From Sphingomonadales bacterium (lineage in GTDB: Bacteria > Pseudomonadota > Alphaproteobacteria > Sphingomonadales > Sphingomonadaceae), in the NCBI GenBank assembly GCA_025360285.1, contig JANYCM010000022.1, positions 1-25,752 on the forward strand: DNA of 25,752 bases, in the 5' to 3' direction. Of this stretch, positions 15,414-24,200 are shown one piece after another. Positions within the stretch are counted from its first letter, which is position 1, and each line of letters opens with the position of its first letter. The notes under the pieces were generated by a model. That model had not been told where the DNA came from. It did no database searches and worked only from the letters and a program-made list of their open reading frames with translations. The position numbers and the translations under genes are program-made.

Positions 15414-16519
15414 AGCCGAAGAGTTCGTCATGCGAAGTCAGCTGGTTTTCGGCGCTGTGCGACGATGATTATGAATTTCTGGGCACGCCCGATCCACGAC
15501 TGAAATCCAGTTGGGAACATTGCCGCGATATCGTCATGGCGGCCGAAACCGGCGGGTTCGACAATATCCTGCTGCCTAGCGGCTATGCCCTTGGTATCGA
15601 TTCGACCGCCTTTGCCGCCGCCATTGCCGCCATCACCCGGCGGATCAGGCTGCTGCTCGCGGTGCGCGTCGGCGAAACCTGGCCGCCGCAACTGGCCCGG
15701 CAGATTGCGACGCTGGATCAGATTTCTGGCCTCCGGTCCGGCGAAGCCGGGGCCGGCAACGAAGTTAGCAGGCTGACCATCAACATCATCTCATCGGACA
15801 TGCCAGGCGAAACGCTGGCCAGCGCGCCGCGCTATGCCCGCACTGTCGAGGTAATGCAGATTCTGAAGACCATCCTGAATGGCCAGCCGCTCGATCACCA
15901 GGGCGAGCATTACAAGCTGGCGCTCGATCCGCCCGGCGTCACCACTGTCACCGGCACCTGCCCGCCACTGTATTTCGGCGGGCTCAGCCCCGATGCCCGT
16001 GAAGCCGCGGCGCGCGCCGCCGATGTTTACCTGATGTGGCCCGATACCATGCCGGCGGTGCAGGCCATTCTTGATGACATGCGGGCGCGCGCCGCCGCAC
16101 ATGGCCGCACGTTGAAATTCGGCTACCGCGTCCATGTCGTGGTTCGCGAGACCGAAACCGAGGCCCGCGCCGCCGCTGACCGGTTGCTGTCGCACCTCGA
16201 TGCCGCCACCGGCGACGCGATCCGCGCCAGATCACTGGATTCGCAAAGCGTCGGGGTCCAGCGCCAGGCCGAATTGCGCGCCGCCGCCGGCAATGAAGGC
16301 TATGTCGAGGATAATCTGTGGACGGGCATCGGCCGCGCCCGCTCCGGCTGCGGCGCCGCCATCGTTGGCGATCCCGACCAGGTGCTGGCCAAGCTCAACG
16401 CCTATCAGGCGATGGGCATGGATGCCTTTGTGCTGTCCGGCTATCCGCACGCCGCCGAATGCGATTTGTTCGCCCGGCATGTGCTGCCGCGGCTGAACCA
16501 TGGGCCACTGCTCGTCTGA
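15410..16519 (+). CDS. LLM-class flavin-dependent monooxygenase, alkanesulfonate monooxygenase-like
   Basis: Seen: 369 residues from the ATG at 15410, with GGGGGAGA just upstream inside the preceding gene. It is a luciferase-like TIM barrel with FDNILLPSGY near the N-terminus, YRVHVVVRETETEA in the middle (His in the position of the SsuD active-site His), and NLWTGIGRARSGCGAAIVGDP followed by FVLSGYPH near the C-terminus. The last two blocks are close to SsuD. Family knowledge: SsuD-type enzymes use reduced FMN from a partner reductase and O2 to release sulfite from alkanesulfonates; relatives act on sulfones and other carbon sources. No SsuE-type flavin reductase or sulfonate ABC importer is in the window, so the substrate is uncertain. 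It is coupled to the aldo/keto reductase, which could reduce an aldehyde product (inference). Confidence 0.88.
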   Translation: MKPKSSSCEVSWFSALCDDDYEFLGTPDPRLKSSWEHCRDIVMAAETGGFDNILLPSGYALGIDSTAFAAAIAAITRRIRLLLAVRVGETWPPQLARQIATLDQISGLRSGEAGAGNEVSRLTINIISSDMPGETLASAPRYARTVEVMQILKTILNGQPLDHQGEHYKLALDPPGVTTVTGTCPPLYFGGLSPDAREAAARAADVYLMWPDTMPAVQAILDDMRARAAAHGRTLKFGYRVHVVVRETETEARAAADRLLSHLDAATGDAIRARSLDSQSVGVQRQAELRAAAGNEGYVEDNLWTGIGRARSGCGAAIVGDPDQVLAKLNAYQAMGMDAFVLSGYPHAAECDLFARHVLPRLNHGPLLV

Positions 16520-16597
16520 TCGACTCGGCCACTTGGCAGCAAGTGCTTGCAATGGCGACCGCCACGGCTTCTGATCGCGTCATAACGGGGGGGGATC

Positions 16598-17581
16598 ATG
16601 ATGCGGCGGCTGGCGATCGACTTCGAAGCCTTGTTCCAATCGATGCCGACGCCGTTCATGGTCCTTGACAGGGATCTGCACTTTGTTGCGATGAACCGGG
16701 CCTATCTCGCCATGACCGGCCGCACCGAGGCGGAATTGCTCGGCAAATATGTCTTTGACGCCTTTCCGGACCGGCCCGAACGCCAGGAAGCGACGAAAAG
16801 GCCGTTTCTGCTGGCGCTGGCGGGCGAGGAAAATACCCTGAAAAGGAACATGTTTGCCATTGAACGCCCCGGCCGGGGCCGGCAGGACCTGTATTGGGAT
16901 GTCCACCATACACCGGTGCGGGATGGCAATGGCGCGGTGATCGGCGTGCTTCAGCATGGCCAGGATGTATCTGCCGAAGTCGAAGCGGAACGCATGCGCG
17001 ATGTGCTGTCGCTCGAATATGATCACCGGGTCCGCAATTTGATGACCAAGATTTCGGCGATCGCCCGGCACACCGCGCGGCAAAGCGATGATGTCGAGGA
17101 TTTTCTCGCCGATTTCGAACCACGCATTTCGGCCATGGCGCGCACCCATGAATTGCTGGTCAATGGCGGTTGGGAGATTTTGGGCCTGCGCGCGCTGATC
17201 GATGGCGAATTGCAACCCTTCGCCAGCGAGGCGCTGCGCCAGATCAGCATAAACGGCCCCGATTGCACCCTGTCGAGCCGCGTCGGCCAGGCACTGGGCA
17301 TGGCGCTGCATGAATTGGCGACCAACGCCGCCAAATATGGCGCGCTGAGCGGCGCCGACGGGCATTTGTCGATCACCTGGTGGCGGTTGCCCGATCAGGG
17401 CCTGCACATCGAATGGCGCGAGACCGGGCAGAGTAATGTGCCCGCCGCCACATCATCGGGCTTTGGCAGCCGGATCATCGATCGCGTGCTGCCGTTGGAA
17501 ACCGGCGGCAGCGTCGAACGCACGCTGGCCGCCACGGGCCTGACCTGCATTATCTCCCTGCCCGACCCGCAAAAGGCGTAG
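16598..17581 (+). CDS. PAS-domain HWE-family sensor histidine kinase
   Basis: Seen: 327 residues, no transmembrane segment, so cytosolic. A PAS/PAC sensor domain (about 8-128, with FVAMNRAYLAMTGRTEAELLGK) is followed by the HWE dimerisation and phosphoacceptor helix LEYDHRVRNLMTKISAIA (H143), the N-box HELATNAAKYGALS (238-251), the WRE motif (273-275, the W-x-E of HWE kinases) and a glycine loop SGFGSR. Family knowledge: HWE kinases are frequent in alphaproteobacteria, often sense light or redox through PAS/LOV domains and feed general stress or single-domain regulators. The PAS here lacks the LOV cysteine signature NCRFLQ. No response regulator is adjacent, so it is an orphan. Start: ATG at 16598 after a run of eight G (16587-16594). 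It converges on mcr with 15 nt between stops. Confidence 0.93.
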   Translation: MMRRLAIDFEALFQSMPTPFMVLDRDLHFVAMNRAYLAMTGRTEAELLGKYVFDAFPDRPERQEATKRPFLLALAGEENTLKRNMFAIERPGRGRQDLYWDVHHTPVRDGNGAVIGVLQHGQDVSAEVEAERMRDVLSLEYDHRVRNLMTKISAIARHTARQSDDVEDFLADFEPRISAMARTHELLVNGGWEILGLRALIDGELQPFASEALRQISINGPDCTLSSRVGQALGMALHELATNAAKYGALSGADGHLSITWWRLPDQGLHIEWRETGQSNVPAATSSGFGSRIIDRVLPLETGGSVERTLAATGLTCIISLPDPQKA

Positions 17582-17596
17582 AGTCCAACGCCCTCC

Positions 17597-20500
17597 CTAA
17601 ACCGTCGTTGAAACCCCGCGATACACCCGCGCCCGATAGCGCGAATCTTCGGCATCGGGCAGCGGCGCGCCGGCCAGCAGCACGGCGCGGGCGAAGCGCT
17701 TCACTTCCTCGTCATGCTCGGCCTGGTTGCGCGGTTCCTCCGATCGGACGCGGCGGGTGAGGTTGACCTGGTTGACCGGCACATCATGGACCAGGCGCTC
17801 ATTCTCCACGGCGATCGTCGCGGTAAAGGCGTGCAGCGTCGTCTTGACGAAATTGGCCAGGGCAAAGGCCGAGCCCCCGCCCTGCCCCATCGGCACATCG
17901 GGGGACACCAGCACGATCTGGCAGCCATCGAACAGCGACGCCTTGCGGGCAACGCGGAAATGATGTGTCAGATTGGTTTCAACGACATCGGCAAAGCCGG
18001 CGGCATCGAGCGGCGCATCGCCATCGAACAGCGCATCGGGCAAGGGCTTGAAGGGCGATGACACGATCGTCGTCGGATAGCCCCAATTGGTCAGCGCGGT
18101 ATCAAGACCGTCCTCGATGGCGTCACCGACCACCAGGGTTTCCAGCTTGCCGGCCGCGGCGTTGCCAATCGCGGCGGCAAGCGTGGCCGCCCCTTCGGCG
18201 CTGCGGGTGAACAAGATCACCCGCGCCACGCCGGTGGCGAGAAACGCCTGGGCGCTGGCGGCGATATAGTCGGTCAGATGTTCGCCGATCATCCACACCG
18301 TCTTGCCGGCCATCTGATCAAGCCGTTCCTGCTTCGGGCTGCCGAACAATTCGCGCTCGGTGGTCGAACGCTCCACATTCAGGCCGCCCGACGGCATGAA
18401 GGTTTCGCCCGAAACGGCACGATCAGCGAGGAAGAATACCGTCGCCTGCGCCACATCGCCTTCGGTCGGCATCTTGCCGAGGTGCAACTGCGACAGCACG
18501 CCATTGCGCACCTTGGCGGCTTCGCGGCCGATCTGCGCCGCCGGCAACCAGGGCTGGTCATCGGGCGGCACACGCAGCAACCAGTCGCTGTCGGGCTTTG
18601 CCGCCCAGGCGGTGCCGAGGAAATAGCCGCCCAACCGCAGCCGCCGCACCAGCTTGGTGGCCAGTGGCGTGGTCAGCAGATAGCGGTCCCAGCAGCAGCT
18701 TTCATCGCCTTCACGGGCACATGCCAGCGCCAGTTCGCGCAATTCGGCCGGCACCGCCTTGTCATGGCTCAACTGCACCGTGTCGTTGCGCGCCAGGCGT
18801 GACAGGATCGCTTCGACCTTTTCACCGCGGCGGATCGCCTTGATGGTGGCGGCATGAACGGCATTCAGCCGCTTGTTTTCCAGGATCAACCGGCCGCGCC
18901 GTTCGAACAGGCCGGGCTTGCCGCCCAGCCCCGCCAACCGGTCACCATCGACGGGGCCGGGGGCAATGGCGTTGATCTGGATTTCCGGCCCCAGGTGCCG
19001 CGCCATCGATTCGACCATGGCGCGCTGGCCGGATTTCGAAACGGCATAGTCGGTGCGATTGGGATAGCTGACCGCCAGAAACTTCTCACCGCCGAAATAG
19101 CTGGAAACATTCAGGATATAGCCGCTGCCCTGCTTCTTCATCATCGGCACGACCATGTGCATCAGCGCATAGTTGGAGATGAGATTGGCCGCCTGGGTAT
19201 TGCGCCACGCCTTCACATCCATATCGACGGCCATTTCCTCGGCCCCCGATACCCCGGCATTGTTGATAAGATAATCGATGCGGCCAAAGGCAGCGATCGT
19301 CGCGTCAACAGCTTTCTTCAGGCTCGCGACATCGGCGACATCGATATCGGCCAGCGTGCGGACCCGGCGCTCGACACCCGAGAAACCAATGTCTTCGAGT
19401 TCGCCGACAATCCGCTCCCGCGCCGCCGCCAATTCGCTTTCGCGCCGGGCAACCATCATCACCTTGGCGCCGGCGAGCGCCAGCAGGCGTGCCACCTGGC
19501 CGCCTATGCCAGCCGAACCACCGGTGATCAGCGCCACCTTGCCCAGATGCAGCCCGGTGATGTTTTCGGACGTGCCGACCATGGCGCGTTTGGCGCCGGT
19601 CGCATCGCCGATGCTTTCGGGCAGATACAGGTTGATCGGCTTGATCTTGCGCTCTTTCAGCAGGATGCGCGCCGCCTGCCCCGCCGCGAATGACAGGCAT
19701 TCGGGTTCATTGTTGGTGTAACGGATGATCTGGTTGCCCCATTCGGGCTTGTCCCGCCGGCTGTGCGCCGCATCAACGGCGCTTTCATCACGCCAGACGC
19801 GGATCAATTCCTCCAGCGCAGCGCGCAGCACATTGGCATATTGGTTGCCGGCGCCATCATCGCCGTTCGACACAAAGACGAAGCGCGGGTCCTGGAGCAG
19901 GCCGTCATGGCGCTTCCAATAGCGGCTGAGCGTGCGCGCCACGGCAATATTGGCTTCCAGTTCGTCATCAACAAAACGTTCGACGGCGGCGTCGCTGGCC
20001 TCACCAAGCCAGCCGGTGAAGTAACCGGCAGGCCGCGTCGGCAGGATCAGCGCGCCGGTGAGCGGCACATGCGCCGCGGTAAAATCGGCAAGCACATTGT
20101 CCATTACGACATGATCATGGCGATCGAAATGCGCGACATGGATGCGCGCGGCATCGCCAAGTTTTTCGGTCGCATCATCGGCGGCGGCGCGGCTGTGGAA
20201 GCCCAACAGCACGTTGGCACCGCAATCGGCCTGCACCCGCGCCAGCGCGATGGCATCATCGACTTGCGACCCCGCCGATACGAGCACGCCCAATCCGGCG
20301 CCATCGATGGAGCGCATCGTCGGCCGCGACAGATAGGTTGAGCGCGATTCCTGGCGCACCGCCATGCCATGGGTGACTTCGAAATCATGGCCGCTGAACG
20401 CCGCCGATTCGTCCGAGCCCAGGAACACGCAGGTACTGGCAATATCGGCCGGCGTCGGGAAGGTTTTCGCCTTGGCAGCGCCATCGACGCTGCGTTCCAG

Positions 20501-21253
20501 CGCCATCAGGTCAAAGAAATGGGTGGCCGTCGCGCCGGGTTCATCACCGCGCAGATTGTCCATGGCGGCAAAGACATTGCGAATGCGTTCGCTGGCGATC
20601 GGGCCGGGGAACAGCAGATTGACGCGGATGCCCCTGCCGCCGAGTTCGGTCGCCATTTCGCGCGACATGGCGTTCATCGCGGCCTTGGGCACGGTATAGG
20701 CGGCGCGGGCATAATATTCGGTACGGCTGAAGATCGTCGAAACATTGATGATCGACCCGCCTTCGCCCATCGAAGCGGCGGCGGCGCGGACCATGTTCCA
20801 GGCAACCACCATGATGTTGCGCGCCGCGTCCCCCACGGTTTCGCTGTCGGTGCTGCCGGCCTTTCGCAGGGCTTCCAGATCGGCACGGCTGAGCGGCAGG
20901 TTTTCAAGCGGCTGCTTCGGCCCCGCCGAACCCGCATTGTTGACCAACACATCGATGCGGCCGTGGTGCTTGACCACCGCCGCAATGCCGGCGCGCACGC
21001 TTTCGGCATCGGCGCCATCGATGACCACGCTGGTGGCACGATCCGCCGGCACCCCGGCATCGGTACAAGCGGCTTCGCGCGCCGCATCGGTGCGCGCCAG
21101 ATCACGCCCGGAAAACACCACGGTGGCACCTTCGGCCAGGTAACGCAGGGCGATCGATTGGCCCAGATTGCCGGCGGCGCCGGTGATCAGCGCCACCTTG
21201 CCGGCCAGGCGGCCCGTCACGGGTGTCGGTTCGGTGGTCAGGGTCTTGGCCAT
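17597..21253 (-). CDS. mcr: Bifunctional malonyl-CoA reductase (malonate semialdehyde-forming plus 3-hydroxypropionate-forming)
   Basis: Seen: 1218 residues, almost exactly the length of Chloroflexus Mcr, with two complete short-chain dehydrogenase modules. The N-terminal module has GAAGNLG (25-31), NNAGSAG (105-111), S172 and Y186-xxx-K190. The second has GGSAGIGG (578-585), NNAG (664-667), S717/S718 and Y736-xxx-K740, in the block SSYFGGEKFLAVSYPN, and is followed by a long C-terminal extension ending RVYRGVSTTV. From memory, stretches such as LHLGKVALITGGSAGIGG and MKKQGSGYILNVSSYFGGEK match the Chloroflexus protein nearly word for word. Family knowledge: the C-terminal part reduces malonyl-CoA to malonate semialdehyde and releases CoA; the N-terminal part reduces the semialdehyde to 3-hydroxypropionate, each with NADPH. 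Context: it lies 11 nt after the pcs stop on the same strand, with a weak ribosome site (GAAAG) in that gap, so it is the second gene of the operon. Confidence 0.96.
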   Translation of the reverse strand: MAKTLTTEPTPVTGRLAGKVALITGAAGNLGQSIALRYLAEGATVVFSGRDLARTDAAREAACTDAGVPADRATSVVIDGADAESVRAGIAAVVKHHGRIDVLVNNAGSAGPKQPLENLPLSRADLEALRKAGSTDSETVGDAARNIMVVAWNMVRAAAASMGEGGSIINVSTIFSRTEYYARAAYTVPKAAMNAMSREMATELGGRGIRVNLLFPGPIASERIRNVFAAMDNLRGDEPGATATHFFDLMALERSVDGAAKAKTFPTPADIASTCVFLGSDESAAFSGHDFEVTHGMAVRQESRSTYLSRPTMRSIDGAGLGVLVSAGSQVDDAIALARVQADCGANVLLGFHSRAAADDATEKLGDAARIHVAHFDRHDHVVMDNVLADFTAAHVPLTGALILPTRPAGYFTGWLGEASDAAVERFVDDELEANIAVARTLSRYWKRHDGLLQDPRFVFVSNGDDGAGNQYANVLRAALEELIRVWRDESAVDAAHSRRDKPEWGNQIIRYTNNEPECLSFAAGQAARILLKERKIKPINLYLPESIGDATGAKRAMVGTSENITGLHLGKVALITGGSAGIGGQVARLLALAGAKVMMVARRESELAAARERIVGELEDIGFSGVERRVRTLADIDVADVASLKKAVDATIAAFGRIDYLINNAGVSGAEEMAVDMDVKAWRNTQAANLISNYALMHMVVPMMKKQGSGYILNVSSYFGGEKFLAVSYPNRTDYAVSKSGQRAMVESMARHLGPEIQINAIAPGPVDGDRLAGLGGKPGLFERRGRLILENKRLNAVHAATIKAIRRGEKVEAILSRLARNDTVQLSHDKAVPAELRELALACAREGDESCCWDRYLLTTPLATKLVRRLRLGGYFLGTAWAAKPDSDWLLRVPPDDQPWLPAAQIGREAAKVRNGVLSQLHLGKMPTEGDVAQATVFFLADRAVSGETFMPSGGLNVERSTTERELFGSPKQERLDQMAGKTVWMIGEHLTDYIAASAQAFLATGVARVILFTRSAEGAATLAAAIGNAAAGKLETLVVGDAIEDGLDTALTNWGYPTTIVSSPFKPLPDALFDGDAPLDAAGFADVVETNLTHHFRVARKASLFDGCQIVLVSPDVPMGQGGGSAFALANFVKTTLHAFTATIAVENERLVHDVPVNQVNLTRRVRSEEPRNQAEHDEEVKRFARAVLLAGAPLPDAEDSRYRARVYRGVSTTV

Positions 21254-21264
21254 CAGTGTTACTT

Positions 21265-24200
21265 TCAGTTTTCGATCACTTGGGCGGCGGCCCAGGCTTC
21301 GAACAATTCCTCACGACTGCGCAGTCCGGTGGCCGGCAGCGCATGGTTGACGATGTAGGTCGCACCGGAATGGCGGTTGTCCCACATCGACTGGTGCGCC
21401 TCGGGCAGGCCATCCCAGGGCACCACCGTCGGTTCAGTGACATCAAGCAGGCCGGCCGCAACCATGTCGTTCATGCGCGTCACTTCATAGGCGTTGCACA
21501 GATGCGTGCCGAGGATTTCGGCGGTCGGCATGATGATGCGCCGCTGCCGCGTCCACACCTGCGGGGCGTAGAAATTATAGCGCTGCCCGGCCATGTCCTC
21601 GGCATAAACGATGCGGCCGGTGAACGGCTTGACCAGCGCCGAGGTGACGCCGAGCGTATCCTGGCCGGCGCGTTCCAGCACGATATCGGGCGCACCGCGC
21701 GGATTGTCGGGGGACCGCAGCAACTTGCCGACGGCATTGCCAAAGGGCTTCAGCGTCTTGTCCTGGAAATCGCGGACCGCCTCGCGGAAGGCCTCGATAT
21801 CGGCGCGGGCGACCGGCAGGCGCGGCATGGTGTCGGGCCAATCAAAATTCGCCCCTTCCCGCCGCTTGATGCCTTCAAGGCTGACGACCCCGGCGACGGC
21901 GTCTTCGAAACCCAGCGACAGGATGAATTCCCGCTGGCCATCGGTTGTGGTGACGACAACGGTGCGCGCGCCGATACCGCGCGCCGCCTCGATCATTTCC
22001 AAGCCCGTCTCATCGGCAAGCGCCGTTGAATTGGGGCCATAGAAGATCAGAATGGCTTCGCCGCCACGCGCCCCGGCCTTTTGCAGCATGGCCTCGGCGG
22101 TTGAGGCGCCGGGCTTGCCCATGAAGCTGAGGTGATAGCCCGAGGAAGCGCCATAGAATGCCAGCTTGCCGCCTTCGGCAAGCAATTGGAACGAGCGCGG
22201 GAAGGAGGTTTCGCCGGCATGGCTGACAGCATAGTCCGCCAGCTTGCCGTTGTTGAGGCGCTTGTACTCCTCGACAAGCGGCGCGCCGGCGGCTTCCCAG
22301 GCACGCGACGCCTCGGCACCATCAGGGACCGGGGTGTAGAGCGACGCGAAGCGCGAATCGGTGCGGTCAATCGCGCCGACGGCGCCCTTCAACACCACGA
22401 ATTCGGCGCGCGCCGGGCTGGATACCAGGCCGGTGACGCTGAGCCCACTTGCCCGTGACGATTTGAGCGCGTCGAGGCCGGTGCCGGTCGCCGAACCTTC
22501 GATGAAGATCGTCTTGCCGCCGACGATCTGGAGTGTCGTGAACAGGCAGCGCACGATGGTGCCGAGGTTGAGTATATAGCTGCCTGCCTGTTCGAGCGTC
22601 AGGTCGCCGGGCACCGAATGCAACTGCGGTGCTTGCACGGTCAGGAACTGGGCGTGGCTGCCAGTCTTGGTTTCATAGCCCTGGATGCTGAAATCAGCGA
22701 ACATCGGATCGCGGCCCGCGGCGGGGCTGAGCAGGTCCGATGTGCCCGAATAGACCGCGACCATATCGCCGACCTTCAGCCGGCCTTCACCGCGCGCTTC
22801 GGAACCCAGCGCCGCGATCAGCGCCAGGCCACCCGACCCGGTGGTCTGAAAGTCTTCCTCATGGCCATCGAACGGCGACACGGGGATGCCGGTCAACGCC
22901 CAGATATCGTTGAAATTGACTTCGCTGGTCAGCAGATAGATGAGCGCTTCATTCGGCTCCGGCGCCGGCACCGGCACGATCAGTTCGCGCTCATGCGTCG
23001 CCGGCTGGCCGAAGCGCGGGCTGCCGGTGGCGGCATCGCGCGCAATGCCAAAGGCATATTGATGCCCCGGGATGGCGGTGATGCCGGGAAAAAACGGCGC
23101 GCCGACGGGCAGCAGGTCGCCCGCGGCTTCCAGGCGCTTGCCCTTGGCCTCATGCTCGCTGTCGATGAACACGCCATTTCGGCGCACCGGCAGCGGCGGA
23201 CTCTTCTTGTCGAGGAACTCCTTGATGCCGGTCTTGCCGCCCTGCGGATCGACAACGGCTTCGGCGAACAGTTGCGCCTCGCGCTCCAAGCCCGCCGCCA
23301 TGCCGGCGGTCCAGCCGGTGCGGATGGCATCAATGGCGCGCTCCCCGGCCTCGCCGCGGCCGGCCCAGGCCAGTTGCTTGAGGATGCGCTGCACGAAATC
23401 ATCCGCCAGCGCCTCATCAAGATCGACATGCGCCGGATGCTGCCAGGCGACCTTGGCGGCCTTGCGGCGTTCCTTCCAGGCCTTGCTCAGCGCCGAATTG
23501 TCGCCGTGGCGCACGAATTCGCGGACGGCAGCATGGGCAAGGCTGAGCGCGTCATCGGCGCCGGTGGCCAGGGTTTCGACCAGGCCGATCTCCAGCGCGG
23601 CCTCGCCATCGATGCTGCGGCCACCCAGGATGAGTTCCAGCGCATCGAGCAAACCCTCCGGCCCGCGCTTTTCGGCGAGCAGGCGCGGCAGGCGCTGGGT
23701 GCCGCCATAACCTGGCAGCAGGCGCAGGCGGATTTCGGGCTGGCCGAACCGCGCATGGCTTTCGGCGACGCGCCAATGGCAGGCGAGCGCGAATTCCATG
23801 CCGCCGCCGAGGGCGACGCCCTGGATGGCCGCAACGCACGGCTTGCCCATCGATTCGATCTTGGCGAACGCCAATTGGGCATTGTTCGGCAGGACGCGGG
23901 CTTCTTCCACCGTGTGGATTTCATCGAGGAACTGGCGGATGTCGGCGCCCGCAACGAAGCTTGCCGTGCCGTCGCCGGTGAACACCACCGCCACCACATC
24001 ATCGCGGCGCGACAGATGTTCAACGACGATGACCAGTTCATCGATGGCGCGTTCGTTGAGCGCATTGACCGGCGGGTTGGTGACGAACACCGTCGCCACC
24101 TTCTTGCCGGGCGCCACATCATTATACTGGATGCGGAAATAGCGGTAGCGATCGAAGATCTGCTGGTCTTCGGACAGGCTCTGGCGGCGCTGCCAATCGC

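Noticed and set aside
20369..21358. 329-codon plus-strand frame opposite the mcr/pcs junction
   Set aside because: It covers the mcr N-terminus antisense and the junction; no motif and no start signal.
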